Source of the DNA: Nakamurella silvestris
GTDB taxonomy: Bacteria > Actinomycetota > Actinomycetes > Mycobacteriales > Nakamurellaceae
Direction of reading: 5' to 3'
Assembly: GCA_003576535.1 (NCBI GenBank)
Contig: QXCQ01000132.1
Span: forward strand, 224,573 to 288,572
Length of the DNA stretch: 64,000 nt
Position numbers and translations under genes: made by a program. The notes below the pieces were generated by a model. That model was not told the DNA's origin. It ran no database searches and saw only the letters and a program-made list of their open reading frames with translations. How positions within the stretch are numbered: the first letter of the stretch is position 1; every line of letters begins with the position of its first letter. Below, one piece after another: positions 1 to 10,917 of the stretch.

Positions 1-759
1 GGGTCCAGCCGGGACCGCACCATCCGGGTCACCGAGCGGATCGCCCGCGAAACCACCCTGCTTCCGGTGGCCCACCTGACGGCGGTCGGCCACTCGGTGA
101 CGGAGCTGCGCCATGTCATCGGCTCGTACGCAGCCGTCGGTGTCCGCAACATCCTCGCCGTCCGCGGGGACCCGCCCGGGGACGACCCGCTGGCCGACTG
201 GGTCGCCCATCCGGAAGGGTTGGACTACGCCGACGAACTCGTCACCCTGATCCGCTCCCTCGGCGACTTCTCCGTCGGGGTAGCGGCCTTCCCCGGCATG
301 CACCCACGTTCGGCCGATATGGAGACCGACACCCGGTATTTCGTCGGCAAGGTCCGGGCCGGCGCCGATTACGCGATCACCCAGATGCTTTACACGGCCA
401 CCGACTACACCGACCTGCGGGCACGCGCCCTGGCGGCCGGGGCGGATGTGCCGATCCTGCCGGGAATCATGCCCGTCACCTCCTACGGGCGGCTGCGCCG
501 GATGCAGGACCTGTCGGGCCAGGCCGCCCCGCTGGAACTGGCCGAGCGGCTGCGTGCGGTCGACGGTGACACCAAGGCCGGCTACCGGATCGGTATCGAC
601 CACGCCGTCGCCATGTGCGCGGAGCTGATCGAGGCCGGTGCCCCCGGGCTGCACTTCAACACCTTCAACCGGTCGCGGGCGACCGTGGACGTCCTGAGTG
701 AACTGGGTCTTGTCGACGGGGCGGCCAGCGCGGCCGGCGTGGCGGTGGCAACCGGCTAG
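1..759 (+). CDS. metF: Methylenetetrahydrofolate reductase, 3' part
   Basis: The gene is cut by the window start; 252 codons remain and the frame is open from base 1. The first residues, TIRVTERIARETTLLPVAHL, and the later segments NILAVRGDPPGDDP, MLYTATDY, ILPGIMPV and GLHFNTFNRS match the MTHFR TIM barrel, including the FAD-binding and folate-binding strands. The enzyme reduces 5,10-methylene-THF to 5-methyl-THF for methionine synthesis in the cytosol. The stop codon directly abuts the ATG of the antiporter gene, so the two are probably cotranscribed, although no functional link is evident. An internal GTG at 67 should not be taken as the start. Confidence 0.93.
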   Translation, partial: GSSRDRTIRVTERIARETTLLPVAHLTAVGHSVTELRHVIGSYAAVGVRNILAVRGDPPGDDPLADWVAHPEGLDYADELVTLIRSLGDFSVGVAAFPGMHPRSADMETDTRYFVGKVRAGADYAITQMLYTATDYTDLRARALAAGADVPILPGIMPVTSYGRLRRMQDLSGQAAPLELAERLRAVDGDTKAGYRIGIDHAVAMCAELIEAGAPGLHFNTFNRSRATVDVLSELGLVDGAASAAGVAVATG

Positions 760-2265
760 ATGGACACTCTGGAGAAAATTCTGGGCCTGACGTCCCTGGT
801 CCTGCTGGTCGCCGTTGCGGCGGTGCGTTTCTCCAGAAAACTGGGTATGCCCTCCCTGCTGCTGTACCTGGGTATCGGGGTGCTGCTGGGCAATGCCGGT
901 CTGGGCATCGACTTCGGCACCGGTCCGGGGGCGACCCTGCTGACCGAGCAGGTCGGTCTCGGGGCGCTCGTGCTGATCCTGGCCGAGGGTGGCATCACCA
1001 CCCGGTGGTCCAATGTGCGGCCGGCCCTGGGACTCGGTATCGCCCTGGCCACCGTCTCGGTGGTGGTGTCGATCGGAGTGGCCGGTCTCGGGGTCCACCT
1101 GATCATGGGGTTCGACTGGCGGACCTCCCTGCTCTGGGGTGCGGTCCTCTCCTCGACCGATGCCGCTGCGGTGTTCTCCGTCCTGCGCGGGGTCGGGGTC
1201 AAACCCAAACTCGCCGCCGCGCTGGAACTGGAATCGGGTCTCAACGACGCGCCGGTGGTCATCGCCGTCCTGCTGCTCGCCGGGACGACCGAGATCAGCT
1301 GGCTTGACCCGCTGCTGGTGGTCTACGAGCTGATCGTGGGGCTGGTCGTCGGCGCGGTGCTGGGGTACTGCGGTGCCTGGCTGCTCAAACGCGGGGCGAT
1401 ACCCGTGGCGGGTCTGTATCCGCTGGCCGCGATGGCCGTCATCTGGGGGGCCTACGCCGTCGGGCAGTTCGCCCATGCCTCCGGTTTCCTGGCGGTGTAC
1501 GTGGCTGCGTTGATCCTGGGCAATTCCCGGCTGCCGCACCGGCAGTCCACCCTCTCCTTCGCCGAGGGCCTCGGCTGGATCGCCCAGATCGGACTCTTCG
1601 TCCTGCTCGGGCTGTACGTGGATCCCACCCGGCTGCCGGGCTCCCTGCTCGCCGGGATCGCCATCGGACTGATGGTCCTGCTGGTGGCCCGGCCGCTCTC
1701 GATCATCGCCGCGGCCACACCGTTCCGATTGCCCTGGCGGGAACAGGCGATGTTGTCCTGGTCCGGCCTGCGGGGGGCGGTGCCCATCGTGCTCGCGATG
1801 ATCCCGTTGATGTACGGCCGGGAGACCTCCCAGCAGCTGCTGGACGTCGTGGTGATCATCGTGGTCATCTACACCCTGATCCAGGGCACCACCCTGCCCT
1901 GGGTGGCCCGCAAGCTCGGTGTGGTCCAGCACGGGGAGCCCAGCGAGGTCCAGGTCGAGGCCGCCCCGTTGGAGGAGATGGGGGCCCAGCTGTTGCAGGT
2001 CCGCATCCCGCAGGGGTCCCGGATGCACGGTGTCTACATCGGCGAGCTGCGCTTCCCGGCCGGGGTGGTGGTCTCCCTGCTGCTGCGTGACGGCAAACCG
2101 ATCGCCGCCCTGGCGACCACCCGGCTGCAGTACGGGGACCAGCTGCTGGTCGTCACCCCGGATGCGGTGCGGGCCGACACCGAGCGCCGGCTGCGGGCCG
2201 TCGGGCGTGGGGGAGCCCTGGCCTCCTGGTTCGGTGAGAAGGGTGATTCCGGGCCCGGACAGTGA
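760..2265 (+). CDS. CPA1-type potassium(sodium)/proton antiporter with TrkA-C domain
   Basis: This is a 501-residue membrane protein. About twelve hydrophobic segments fill residues 5-385 (Na_H_Exchanger family), and a cytosolic regulatory TrkA-C (RCK_C) domain lies near 395-475. The ion-site motif ELESGLNDAP, around residues 155-165, is the conserved acidic/Asn-Asp pair of this family. The architecture matches NhaP2/CvrA-type potassium/proton antiporters of the inner membrane, used for K+ efflux and volume or pH control. K+ against Na+ specificity cannot be read from the sequence. The start abuts the metF stop with no gap, which implies translational coupling. Confidence 0.88.
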   Translation: MDTLEKILGLTSLVLLVAVAAVRFSRKLGMPSLLLYLGIGVLLGNAGLGIDFGTGPGATLLTEQVGLGALVLILAEGGITTRWSNVRPALGLGIALATVSVVVSIGVAGLGVHLIMGFDWRTSLLWGAVLSSTDAAAVFSVLRGVGVKPKLAAALELESGLNDAPVVIAVLLLAGTTEISWLDPLLVVYELIVGLVVGAVLGYCGAWLLKRGAIPVAGLYPLAAMAVIWGAYAVGQFAHASGFLAVYVAALILGNSRLPHRQSTLSFAEGLGWIAQIGLFVLLGLYVDPTRLPGSLLAGIAIGLMVLLVARPLSIIAAATPFRLPWREQAMLSWSGLRGAVPIVLAMIPLMYGRETSQQLLDVVVIIVVIYTLIQGTTLPWVARKLGVVQHGEPSEVQVEAAPLEEMGAQLLQVRIPQGSRMHGVYIGELRFPAGVVVSLLLRDGKPIAALATTRLQYGDQLLVVTPDAVRADTERRLRAVGRGGALASWFGEKGDSGPGQ

Positions 2266-2284
2266 TCGGTACCGGGTGGTTCGC

Positions 2285-2290
2285 TAGATT
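2285..2290 (+). promoter_or_regulatory. -10 hexamer of a probable leaderless promoter (M24 gene)
   Basis: TAGATT fits TANNNT and ends six bases before the ATG at 2297, with no Shine-Dalgarno sequence between. This is the spacing expected for leaderless transcription in actinobacteria. No good -35 is visible. Confidence 0.45.
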
Positions 2291-2296
2291 CCGGGA

Positions 2297-2989
2297 ATGA
2301 CCACGGGAACCGATCCGGACCGCATCCAGGCCCTGCGTGAGGCGGAGGCGAAGGCCGCACAACTCTTCGACGAGATCGTGGCCCGCGGGCTGATCGCACC
2401 CGGGCGCGGGGAACGCGAACTCAGCGACCAGGTGCGGGACCTGGCCAACGAGATGTTCGGTGTCCGCAAGTTCTGGCACAAGCGTATCGTCCGCTCCGGC
2501 GTCAACACCCTGGAGCCGTACCGGTCCAACCCGCCGGACCGGCGGTTGGCCGAGGACGACATCCTGTTCTTCGACTTCGGTCCGATCTTCGAGGACTGGG
2601 AGGCCGATTTCGGGCGGACCTACGTGGTCGGCGAGGACCCGGCCAAACACCGGATCGCGGCCGATCTGCCGCGCCTGTGGAACCTGGGCAGGGAGTACTT
2701 CCGGAACAACCCCGACCTCACGGGCACCGAGTTCTTCGACCACGTGCTCGGTCTGATCGCCGACGCCGGGTGGGGGCACGGCGCGAGCCACGCGGGTCAC
2801 CTGGTGGGGGAGTTCCCGCACGAGCGCATCAACGGGGACGAGATCGACTGCTACATCACCGCAGGCAACGACCAGCCCATGCGCCGGCCGGATGCGGCGG
2901 GCAACCCGTGCCACTGGATCCTGGAGATCCACCTCACCGACGTCGAGCGCGGGTTCGGGGCGTTCTACGAGCAGCTGCTCGACATCTGA
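2297..2989 (+). CDS. M24-family metallopeptidase-like protein
   Basis: The protein has 230 residues with the pita-bread fold of methionine/Xaa-Pro aminopeptidases. Candidate metal ligands are visible in FFDFGPIFEDWEADFGRT (the two aspartates, about residues 94-107), the His in HAGHLVGEFPHE (near 166-177) and Glu in WILEIHLTD (near 210). It is a stand-alone catalytic domain without the N-terminal creatinase domain, so it resembles the short Xaa-Pro aminopeptidase-like M24 proteins. The substrate is unknown. It is probably cytosolic, since no signal peptide is seen. The ATG has no Shine-Dalgarno but has a TAGATT -10 six bases upstream. Confidence 0.8.
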   Translation: MTTGTDPDRIQALREAEAKAAQLFDEIVARGLIAPGRGERELSDQVRDLANEMFGVRKFWHKRIVRSGVNTLEPYRSNPPDRRLAEDDILFFDFGPIFEDWEADFGRTYVVGEDPAKHRIAADLPRLWNLGREYFRNNPDLTGTEFFDHVLGLIADAGWGHGASHAGHLVGEFPHERINGDEIDCYITAGNDQPMRRPDAAGNPCHWILEIHLTDVERGFGAFYEQLLDI

Positions 2990-3032
2990 TCCTCCCGGAC
3001 CGCCGCCACCCCGGTCCGCTTGGGCTGCCCTG

Positions 3033-3082
3033 CGGTGGGATATGCGCAGTTGTGAGCCTTCACAACTGCGCATGTCCCACCG
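3033..3082. repeat. Intergenic palindrome, family C copy 1
   Basis: This near-perfect inverted repeat has arms CGGTGGGA-t-ATGCGCAGTTGTG and CACAACTGCGCAT-g-TCCCACCG around a short loop (21 of 22 positions pair). It begins 43 bases after the M24 stop codon. A second, more diverged copy lies at 49,857-49,906, which makes it a dispersed element and not just a local terminator. There is no T-run after the stem. Confidence 0.85.
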
Positions 3083-3180
3083 CGGGATCGGCTCCTGGAC
3101 TTCATCTGCGAGCGCGACCGCCGGATCACCTCAGACCGGCTCGGGTTCTGGTTGCTGCGGTGGAATGGGACACTGGAACG

Positions 3181-3933
3181 GTGAGTGCCGAAATCCCCCC
3201 AGAATCCACTCGACCGAGCGCTGCGACCGGGTCGGAGGCCGAGGTCCCGAACGCCGGAGCGACCGCCCCCGGCACTCCTGCCCCCGAGGTCGCCGGTGCC
3301 GTCGAGGCCGAGATCGCACCTGCCGAACCGGTCGCGCCGAAGCATCCACGCCGGGTCGCCCTGTTGGCGATCCTCGCGTTCGTGATCGTGGTCGCCGACC
3401 TGATCACCAAGATCATCGCGGTGGCCACCCTGGACGAGGGCACGCCCCCGGATCAGCAGCCCCGGATCCTCGGCGGACTCGTCTACTTCTCGCTCATCCG
3501 CAATCCCGGCGCGGCCTTCTCCATGGCCACCGGCATGACGTGGCTGCTCTCCCTGGTGGTGATCGCCGTCATCATCGTCATCATCCGACTGGCGAGCCGA
3601 CTGCGCTCCAAGCCCTGGGCCATCGCCCTCGGCCTGGTCCTCGGTGGTGCCATCGGCAACCTGATCGACCGGATCTTCCGCGCCCCGGGATTCCTGCAGG
3701 GACATGTGGTCGACTTCGTCTCCGTGTTCGGGCCCAACGCCGAGCACTTCCCGGTCTTCAACGTGGCCGACTCGGCGATCACCATCGGCGGGATCATGCT
3801 GGTCCTGACGGCACTCTCGGGTGTCGACTACGACGGCACCCGGGTCGCCAAGACCCCCAAGAAGATCAAGGGTGCCGCCGCCGACCGCGCGAGCGCACCG
3901 ACCACCTCCAGTGATGAGCAAGGAAACGTATGA
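3181..3933 (+). CDS. lspA: Lipoprotein signal peptidase (signal peptidase II)
   Basis: LspA cleaves the signal peptide of prolipoproteins after lipidation, at the membrane. Hydrophobic segments lie near 58-75, 118-137, 147-165 and 195-213. The catalytic aspartates are Asp163 in GNLIDRI and Asp197 in NVADSAI, and the conserved RNPGAAFS segment is at 107-114. The GTG start is chosen because it begins the first sensible N-terminus; the frame is open further upstream, but that part overlaps the M24 gene and the palindrome. The protein is 250 residues, longer than usual because of an Ala/Pro/Glu-rich N-terminal extension of about 57 residues and a basic C-terminal tail. A weak -10 (GACACT) ends six bases before the GTG. 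The stop overlaps the next gene by four bases (ATGA). Confidence 0.93.
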   Translation: MSAEIPPESTRPSAATGSEAEVPNAGATAPGTPAPEVAGAVEAEIAPAEPVAPKHPRRVALLAILAFVIVVADLITKIIAVATLDEGTPPDQQPRILGGLVYFSLIRNPGAAFSMATGMTWLLSLVVIAVIIVIIRLASRLRSKPWAIALGLVLGGAIGNLIDRIFRAPGFLQGHVVDFVSVFGPNAEHFPVFNVADSAITIGGIMLVLTALSGVDYDGTRVAKTPKKIKGAAADRASAPTTSSDEQGNV

Positions 3934-4859
3934 GCGACACCAGATCCCTTCCGGTACCCGACGGGCTCGCCGGGGAACGGGCGGATTCGGGTCTGGCACG
4001 TCTGCTGGGCATGAGCCGGACCACCATCGCCACCATGATCGACGCCGGTGACGTCCTCGTCGCCGGCCAGCCGGTGGCCAGGTCCGAACGGCTGAACGCC
4101 GGGGACTGGCTGGAGATCACTCTGCCGACCCCGGTCACCCGGCCGCCGGTCGAGGTCGCCGAGTACGAGGGCCTCGGGATCATCTACCAGGACGCCGACA
4201 TCGTCGTCGTCGACAAACCCGTCGGGGTGGCCGCCCATGCCAGCCCCGGCTGGACCGGTCCGACCGTGACCGGTGTGCTCGCCGCCCGGGGCATCCAGGT
4301 GGCCCAGCAGGGCGCCGAGGAACGACAGGGCATCGTGCACCGCCTGGACGTCGGCACCACCGGTGTCATGGTGGTGGCCAAGTCGGCCCGCGCGTACACC
4401 GAGCTGAAGGCCGCCTTCAAGGAGCGCACGGTCGAGAAGATCTACCACGCGATCTGCCAGGGCCACCCCGATCCCTCGACGGGCACCATCGACGCACCGA
4501 TCGGCCGGCACCCGCGCTCGGACTGGAAGTTCGCGGTGATGGACGACGGGAAGAACGCCGTCACCCACTACGACACCCTCGAGGCCTTCCGGGCCGCGAG
4601 CCTGATGGAGATCCACCTGGAAACCGGTAGGACCCACCAGATCCGGGTGCACTTCTCGGCCCTGGGGCGGCCGCTCGCCGGCGACCAGACCTACGGCGCC
4701 GACCCGAAGCTGACCGCCCAGCTCGGCCTGACCCGGCAGTGGCTGCACGCCCACACCCTCGCCTTCGCCCACCCCGACGACGGCCGCCGGGTGGAGTTCA
4801 CCAGCCCGTACCCGGCCGACCTCGACCACGCCCTCGGTGTGTTGCGGGCGACGTCTTGA
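3930..4859 (+). CDS. RluA-family 23S rRNA pseudouridine synthase, RluD-like
   Basis: The protein has 309 residues. An S4 RNA-binding domain occupies roughly residues 15-75 ([20 protein letters not shown]). The PseudoU_synth_2 catalytic domain follows, with the signature [13 protein letters not shown]; the nucleophile is Asp140 in HRLD. The C-terminal [19 protein letters not shown] segment is typical of the RluA/RluD group, which isomerises uridines in 23S rRNA. RluD (helix 69) is the usual annotation for the copy beside lspA in actinobacteria, but the exact target is inferred. It overlaps lspA by four bases, so the pair is translationally coupled. Confidence 0.9.
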   Translation: MSDTRSLPVPDGLAGERADSGLARLLGMSRTTIATMIDAGDVLVAGQPVARSERLNAGDWLEITLPTPVTRPPVEVAEYEGLGIIYQDADIVVVDKPVGVAAHASPGWTGPTVTGVLAARGIQVAQQGAEERQGIVHRLDVGTTGVMVVAKSARAYTELKAAFKERTVEKIYHAICQGHPDPSTGTIDAPIGRHPRSDWKFAVMDDGKNAVTHYDTLEAFRAASLMEIHLETGRTHQIRVHFSALGRPLAGDQTYGADPKLTAQLGLTRQWLHAHTLAFAHPDDGRRVEFTSPYPADLDHALGVLRATS

Positions 4860-4961
4860 GCCGTTGTCGGACCGCAGTGCTAGAACAGAACGAGCCGGCA
4901 CACCAGACGTCGGAGATCGACGGTCTGCCGGTGGCGGCACCACGATGTGAGAGGGAGTTGA

Positions 4962-7900
4962 ATGTCTGAGTCCGACTCCTTCGTGCACCTGCATGTGCAC
5001 ACCGAGTACTCGATGCTGGACGGGGCGGCGCGGCTGGGGCAGCTCTTCGAGCGGACCGCCGAGATGGGCATGCCCGCCCTGGCGATGACCGACCACGGCA
5101 ACACCTTCGGGGCCTTCGACTTCTACAAGCAGGCCACAGCCGCCGGGATCAAACCGATCATCGGGATGGAGGCCTACCTCACCCCGAACACCTCCCGGTT
5201 CGAGAACAAGCGGGTCCGTTGGGCCAACGGCGGCGAGGACGACGTCTCCGGCAGCGGCGCCTACACCCACATGACCCTGCTCTCCACCTCCCGGGAGGGC
5301 ATGCACAACCTCTTCCGGTTGGCCTCACGGTCCTCCATCGAGGGCTTCTACTACAAGCCCCGGGCCGACCGTGAGCTGCTCTCGGAGTACTCCAAGGACC
5401 TGATCGGCACCACCGGCTGCGCCTCCGGCGAGATCCAGACCCTGCTCCGGATCGGGGACTACGAGCGGGCCAAGGCCTCGGCCGCGGAGTTCCGCGACAT
5501 CTTCGGCGAGGGCAATTTCTTCGTGGAGCTGATGGACCACGGCCTGGGCATCGAACTCCGGGTGATCGAGGACCTGCTCCGCCTGGCGAAGGACCTGGGC
5601 CTGCCGACGGTGGCCACCAACGACCTGCACTACACCAACGCCGAGGACGCCGACACCCACGAGGCCCTGCTGTGTGTGCAGTCCGGCAAGACCCTGGACG
5701 ACCCCAACCGGTTCAAGTTCGACGCCCGGGACTTCTACCTCAAGTCCCCGCGGGAGATGCGCGCCCTCTGGGAGGGCAAGTACAACCTGCGCGAGGCCTG
5801 CGACAACACCCTGTTGATCGCCGAACGGTGCGAGACCTCCTTCGACACCGATTCCTCCTACATGCCGAAGTTCCCGCTGCCCGACGGTGAGACCGAGAAG
5901 TCCTGGTTCGCCAAGGAGGTCGCCCGAGGGCTGCACTCGCGTTTCCCCGGCGGCATCCCGGAGGAGGTCCAGAAGCAGGCCGACTACGAGGTCGACGTCA
6001 TCCTGGGGATGAACTTCCCCGGGTACTTCCTGGTGGTCTCCGACTTCATCAACTGGGCGAAGAACAACGGCATCCGGGTCGGCCCCGGCCGTGGTTCCGG
6101 AGCCGGCTCGATGGTCGCGTACGCGATGCGGATCACCGACCTGAACCCGCTCGAGCACGGGCTGATCTTCGAACGTTTCCTCAACCCCGACCGTGTTTCC
6201 ATGCCCGACTTCGACATCGACTTCGACGAGCGCCGACGCGGTGACGTCATCCGGTACGTGACCGAGAAGTACGGCAACGACCGGGTCGCCCAGATCGTCA
6301 CGTACGGCACCATCAAGGCCAAGCAGGCGGTCAAGGACTCCGCCCGGGTGCTCGGCCTGCCCTTCTCCGTCGGCGACCGCATCACCAAGGTGATGCCCGC
6401 TCCCGTGATGGGCAAGGACGTGCCCTTGTCGAAGATCTTCGACAACACCCACGACCGGTACTCCGAGGGTGCGGAGTTCCGGGCACTGGTGGAGTCCGAC
6501 GCCGAGGTCGCCCGGGTGGTGCAGACCGCCAAGGGTCTGGAGGGTCTGAAACGACAGTGGGGTGTGCACGCGGCCGGGGTCATCATGTCCTCGGACCCGC
6601 TGCTCGACCTGATCCCGATCATGAAGCGGGAGGCCGACGGGGCGATCATCACCCAGTTCGACTACCCGACCTGTGAAACCCTCGGGCTGATCAAGATGGA
6701 CTTCCTGGGGCTGCGCAACCTGACGGTCCTGGACGACGCCCTGATCAACATCAAGGCCAACCGCAACGAGACCGTGGTCCTGGAGGATCTGCCCCTCACC
6801 GACCAGGCCACCTTCGACCTGCTCGCCCGCGGGGACACCCTGGGTGTGTTCCAGCTGGACGGCGGGCCCATGCGGGCCCTGCTGCGGTCGATGAAACCCG
6901 ATAATTTCGAGGACATCTCGGCCGTCGGTGCTCTCTACCGCCCGGGTCCGATGGGTGCCAACTCGCACAACGAGTACGCCGACCGGAAGAACAACCGTAA
7001 ACCCGTCATCCCCATCCATCCCGAACTGGCCGAGGCCCTGTCGGAGATCCTGGGGGACACCTACGGCCTGATCGTGTACCAGGAGCAGGTCATGGCCATC
7101 GCGCAGAAGGTCGCCGGGTACAGCCTCGGCCAGGCCGATCTGCTGCGACGGGCGATGGGCAAGAAGAAGAAGTCCGAGCTGGACAAGCAGTTCGAGGGTT
7201 TCTCCGCCGGTATGGCCGAGCGCGGCTACTCCGCCGCCGCGGTCAAGACCCTGTGGGACATCCTGCTGCCCTTCTCCGACTACGCCTTCAACAAAGCCCA
7301 CTCGGCCGCCTACGGCCTGGTCTCCTACTGGACGGCCTACCTCAAGGCGAACTACACGGCCGAGTACATGGCCGCCCTGCTGACCTCCGTCGGGGACGAC
7401 AAGGACAAGATGGCGGTCTACCTGGCCGAGTGTCGGGCCCGCGGGATCACCGTCCTCCCACCGGATGTCAACACCTCGGTCCGGGATTTCTCGCCGGTCG
7501 GCACCGACATCCGGTTCGGCCTCTCGGCCATCCGTAACGTCGGCACCGGTGTGGTCGCCTCCCTGCTCGCCGCCCGTAAGACCAAGGGGGCGTTCGCCGA
7601 CTTCTCCGACTTCCTGAACAAGGTCGACGCGGTCGCCTGCAACAAGAAGGTGGTCGAATCGCTCATCAAGGCCGGTGCCTTCGACACCCTCAAGCATCCC
7701 CGCAAGGGTCTGCTGATGATCCACGTCGAAGCGATCGACTCGGTGCTCGGACTGAAGAAGGCCGAGGCCGCCGGCCAGTTCGATCTCTTCGGCGAGATGA
7801 GCTCGGACGACATGGCCGACGCCTTCCGAATCGTCATCCCGGACACCGAATGGGACACCAAACTCCGGCTCGGTTTCGAGCGGGAAATGTTGGGGCTGTA

Positions 7901-8486
7901 CGTGTCCGGCCATCCGCTGTCCGGGGTCGAACACCTGCTGCACTCCCAGACCGACGCCTCCATCACCGACATCCTGGACGGGACCATCCCGGACCGGGCC
8001 AATGTCATCGTCGGCGGCATCCTGACCGGCCTCGGCCGTCGGGTGACCAAGAAGGGTGACGCCTGGGCCTCGGCCACCGTGGAGGATCTGGTGGGCGGGG
8101 TCGAGGTGCTGTTCTTCCCGAAGGTGTACGCCGAGGCGGCCATGCACCTGGCCGAGGATGCGATCGTGCTGATCAAGGCGCGGGTCTCCCGGTCCGACGA
8201 TCGACTCAGCCTGCAGGCCACCGCCGTGACGGTGCCCGACCTGACCGACAACTCCAACCGCGGCCCTATCCAGGTCTCCCTCGCCGCCACCCGGTGCACC
8301 CCACCGGTGGTCGATCGGCTCAAGGACGTGCTCAAGGCCCACCCGGGGACGACCCAGGTGCACCTGCGGCTGGTCAGCGGGCAGAAGGCGACCACCCTGC
8401 GGCTCGACGAGGGCCTGCGGGTCACCATCACCTCCGCGTTGATGGGTGACCTGAAGGCCCTGCTCGGTGCGGATTGTCTGGCATGA
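4962..8486 (+). CDS. dnaE1: DNA polymerase III alpha subunit, replicative
   Basis: This is the 1174-residue C-family replicative polymerase. The PHP domain starts at [12 protein letters not shown]. Catalytic palm aspartates sit in [12 protein letters not shown] (about residues 415-426), and the [15 protein letters not shown] motif lies just before. The helix-hairpin-helix and OB-fold regions follow ([19 protein letters not shown] near 1010). The length matches actinobacterial DnaE1. The ATG is preceded by GAGAGGGAG five bases upstream, a strong ribosome binding site. A second, error-prone DnaE-type polymerase lies at 20,886, so this is the essential copy. Confidence 0.97.
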   Translation: MSESDSFVHLHVHTEYSMLDGAARLGQLFERTAEMGMPALAMTDHGNTFGAFDFYKQATAAGIKPIIGMEAYLTPNTSRFENKRVRWANGGEDDVSGSGAYTHMTLLSTSREGMHNLFRLASRSSIEGFYYKPRADRELLSEYSKDLIGTTGCASGEIQTLLRIGDYERAKASAAEFRDIFGEGNFFVELMDHGLGIELRVIEDLLRLAKDLGLPTVATNDLHYTNAEDADTHEALLCVQSGKTLDDPNRFKFDARDFYLKSPREMRALWEGKYNLREACDNTLLIAERCETSFDTDSSYMPKFPLPDGETEKSWFAKEVARGLHSRFPGGIPEEVQKQADYEVDVILGMNFPGYFLVVSDFINWAKNNGIRVGPGRGSGAGSMVAYAMRITDLNPLEHGLIFERFLNPDRVSMPDFDIDFDERRRGDVIRYVTEKYGNDRVAQIVTYGTIKAKQAVKDSARVLGLPFSVGDRITKVMPAPVMGKDVPLSKIFDNTHDRYSEGAEFRALVESDAEVARVVQTAKGLEGLKRQWGVHAAGVIMSSDPLLDLIPIMKREADGAIITQFDYPTCETLGLIKMDFLGLRNLTVLDDALINIKANRNETVVLEDLPLTDQATFDLLARGDTLGVFQLDGGPMRALLRSMKPDNFEDISAVGALYRPGPMGANSHNEYADRKNNRKPVIPIHPELAEALSEILGDTYGLIVYQEQVMAIAQKVAGYSLGQADLLRRAMGKKKKSELDKQFEGFSAGMAERGYSAAAVKTLWDILLPFSDYAFNKAHSAAYGLVSYWTAYLKANYTAEYMAALLTSVGDDKDKMAVYLAECRARGITVLPPDVNTSVRDFSPVGTDIRFGLSAIRNVGTGVVASLLAARKTKGAFADFSDFLNKVDAVACNKKVVESLIKAGAFDTLKHPRKGLLMIHVEAIDSVLGLKKAEAAGQFDLFGEMSSDDMADAFRIVIPDTEWDTKLRLGFEREMLGLYVSGHPLSGVEHLLHSQTDASITDILDGTIPDRANVIVGGILTGLGRRVTKKGDAWASATVEDLVGGVEVLFFPKVYAEAAMHLAEDAIVLIKARVSRSDDRLSLQATAVTVPDLTDNSNRGPIQVSLAATRCTPPVVDRLKDVLKAHPGTTQVHLRLVSGQKATTLRLDEGLRVTITSALMGDLKALLGADCLA

Positions 8487-9232
8487 GCAGCCCCGCGCAG
8501 GCCGTCACCCCGCACCGCGCGGTGGCCGCCTGGCTGCGGACCCGGCAGGCACGGACCGTGGCCGTGGTGGTTGCGGTCGGCTGGGTCCTCGGAGTGGCCC
8601 AGGCCTTCGCCTGGTCCCGGCTGGCACCCGGGATCGAGAACAAGGTCCTCGCCAACGGCAACTGGGGGCAGATGCCCACGGCCTCGGCCCACGCCTTCAC
8701 CTCGGTTGCCATCTTCAGCCTGTTGGGCCTGGGGATCGGCATCATCGGGGCCATGGTGGTCTGGCAGATCCGGTCCCTGCGCGGACCGATCGGGCTGGCC
8801 GCCCTGCTCGTCGGGGCTCTGGGCGGTGGTGCCATCGCCTTCGTGCTGGCGCCGCACCTGGTTTCCGGTGTCGATCCGGCAACGGTCGGACCGACCGGGT
8901 CCGAGATCATGGTCATCGCCGCACCGGTGCTGACGGTCGGAACGATGACGACCCTGGGCAAGGCCCTGTTCTTCGCCGCCCTGATCGTCGTCACCGCCGC
9001 TGCGGCCTCGTTCGTCTACACCTTCGCGGCCTTCCTCAGCGACCGGGGAGATCTCGGCCGCTCGGGCGGTGCCAGGGATCGGCACCCCGTGGCTGCCACC
9101 GCCGTTCCGTTCGGCGCAGTGGGGGTCGCGGCCCCCGCAGGCCCGGTTCCGAACGGGACGGTTCCGAACGGGACGGCCCCGGAGCCGATCACACGTCCGG
9201 TGCACATCCCGCCGCAGTACCCGCAGGGCTGA
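8483..9232 (+). CDS. Four-helix integral membrane protein of unknown function
   Basis: The ATG overlaps the dnaE1 stop by four bases (ATGA); an in-frame TTG nine bases upstream is less likely as the start. The 249-residue product shows four hydrophobic segments at roughly 22-42, 70-92, 100-122 and 148-180, and a hydrophilic tail rich in Pro, Ala and repeated PNGT. I recognise no catalytic motif and would not assign a function. Coupling to dnaE1 suggests co-expression, but positional conservation would be needed to infer a replication role. Confidence 0.75.
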   Translation: MSSPAQAVTPHRAVAAWLRTRQARTVAVVVAVGWVLGVAQAFAWSRLAPGIENKVLANGNWGQMPTASAHAFTSVAIFSLLGLGIGIIGAMVVWQIRSLRGPIGLAALLVGALGGGAIAFVLAPHLVSGVDPATVGPTGSEIMVIAAPVLTVGTMTTLGKALFFAALIVVTAAAASFVYTFAAFLSDRGDLGRSGGARDRHPVAATAVPFGAVGVAAPAGPVPNGTVPNGTAPEPITRPVHIPPQYPQG

Positions 9233-9414
9233 CGGACGGCCTGCCGCATCAGGCGGGCACACCCGCCCCATCCCGGGCCGCACCTCGGGTCCCGCCGCCG
9301 CATCCGGCCCTGCGTTCTTGGGCACATCATCCGGTCGGGCGCCCGGTGCAGCGGTGTGAGCTGACATCCTCCAAGGGTGACCCCTCACGGGGACAATGAT
9401 CGGAAAGGATCGAC

Positions 9415-10860
9415 GTGACCCACCCAGAACTGTTCCTCGGCATCGACATCGGCACCCAGGGGGTCCGGGCGGTGGTGGTGACGGCCGAGGGCGACCAGGT
9501 CGGTGCCGGTAGTCGGCCGCTGGTCCCGGGGCTGCGCTCGCCGGGCCGTCACGAACAGGATCCGCAGACCTGGTGGGAGGCTCTGGGCGAGGCCACCCGG
9601 CAGGCCCTCGCCCCGGTCGCCGGTAGGCCCGTCTCGGCACTCTCCCTGGACAGCACCTCCGGCACCATCCTGGTCCAGGGTTCGGACCTGGCCGCCCGCA
9701 CCCCCGGGCTGATGTACGACGACGCCCGCGGTGCCGAGCAGGCGGTCAGGGCACAGGAGACCGGCCGGGCGCTGTGGGACGAACTCGGGTACCGGATCCA
9801 GGCTAGCTGGGCGCTGCCCCGAGCGCTGTGGCTGGTCGAGTCGGATCTGGTCGGCCTCGGGGACCGGATCGTGCACCAGGGGGACTACCTGTTGTCGCGG
9901 TTGGCCGGGCGTTGGGTCGCCACCGACACCAGCTCCGCCCTGAAAACCGGCTGCGACCCGCGGGACGGCAGCTGGCCGGCAGAGATCTTCGACCGGCTCG
10001 GGCTGGACCCGGCGCTGCTGCCGGAGCTGGTGTTCCCGGGGACCGTCATCGGTGCGGTCGACGAGGCGGCCAGTGCGGCCACCGGCATCCCCGCGGGCAC
10101 GGTCATCAAAGCGGGGATGACGGACGGCTGCGCCGCGCAGATCGCGGCCGGGGCGCTGGCCCCCGGCGCGTGGAGCAGCGCCCTGGGCACCACCCTGGTG
10201 ATCAAGGGCTCCACGGCCGAACTGCTGCGGGACCCGTCCGGGGCGGTCTACTGCCACCGCAGCCCCGACGGCGGTTGGCTGCCGGGCGGGGCGTCGAGCA
10301 CGGGCGCCGGGATCATCGCGCGGGATTTCGCCGGCCTGGATCTCGGCGAGCTCACCGAGGCCGCCGCGGGACTGCTCCCGCTCGCAGGGGTCTGTTACCC
10401 GCTGGCCGGCACGGGGGAGCGTTTCCCGTTCGTGGCGCCGTCGGCCACTGGATTCTCCAGCGATGTCCCCGATACCGTCGAGGGCCGGTTCGCCGCCACC
10501 CTGCAAGGGATCGCCCTGGTGGAAAAGCTTGCCTACCAGACCTTGTCGCGGCTCGGTGCGGATGTCTCCGGCCCGGTTACCCTGTCCGGAGGTACCACCG
10601 CCAACAGCTATTTCAACCAGCTCCGCTCGGACATCCTCAACCGGCCGGTGCGGATCCCCGAGTCCGTGGAGGCCGCGGTCGGGATGGCCATCCTGGCCGC
10701 CGCCGAACCCGGGCACCTGGCCGGGACCGCCGAGCGGATGGTCCGGATCTCCCGGGAGTACCAGCCGGATCCGGTCCGGGGCGCAACGTTCGACGAGCCC
10801 TATCGTCACTTCGTCGACGCCCTGGTCGAACGCGGCTGGCTCGACCGGCCCGAGGGCTGA
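9415..10860 (+). CDS. FGGY-family carbohydrate kinase, xylulokinase-like
   Basis: The 481-residue protein has the two-domain ASKHA fold of sugar kinases. The phosphate-1 motif LGIDIGTQGVRAVVV is at the N-terminus, GGASSTGAGIIARD is in the middle, and TLSGGTTANSYFNQLRSDI is in the C-terminal nucleotide-binding domain. It would phosphorylate a sugar or polyol with ATP in the cytosol. Xylulokinase and ribulokinase are the closest general types, but the substrate cannot be read from these motifs. The GTG start has GGAAAGGA seven bases upstream. The following phosphatase is 57 bases away and may be in the same transcript; no sugar transporter is adjacent. Confidence 0.82.
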   Translation: MTHPELFLGIDIGTQGVRAVVVTAEGDQVGAGSRPLVPGLRSPGRHEQDPQTWWEALGEATRQALAPVAGRPVSALSLDSTSGTILVQGSDLAARTPGLMYDDARGAEQAVRAQETGRALWDELGYRIQASWALPRALWLVESDLVGLGDRIVHQGDYLLSRLAGRWVATDTSSALKTGCDPRDGSWPAEIFDRLGLDPALLPELVFPGTVIGAVDEAASAATGIPAGTVIKAGMTDGCAAQIAAGALAPGAWSSALGTTLVIKGSTAELLRDPSGAVYCHRSPDGGWLPGGASSTGAGIIARDFAGLDLGELTEAAAGLLPLAGVCYPLAGTGERFPFVAPSATGFSSDVPDTVEGRFAATLQGIALVEKLAYQTLSRLGADVSGPVTLSGGTTANSYFNQLRSDILNRPVRIPESVEAAVGMAILAAAEPGHLAGTAERMVRISREYQPDPVRGATFDEPYRHFVDALVERGWLDRPEG

Positions 10861-10917
10861 TCCACCAGCGCCCGGACCCGACACCCACCGAATCACAGAG
10901 AGAGCGACACACCTGCC

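Noticed and set aside
2677..3180. N-terminal extension of the lspA frame back into the M24 gene
   Set aside because: It overlaps the M24 coding region in another frame and crosses the family C palindrome; LspA needs no such extension. The GTG at 3,181 is the better start.
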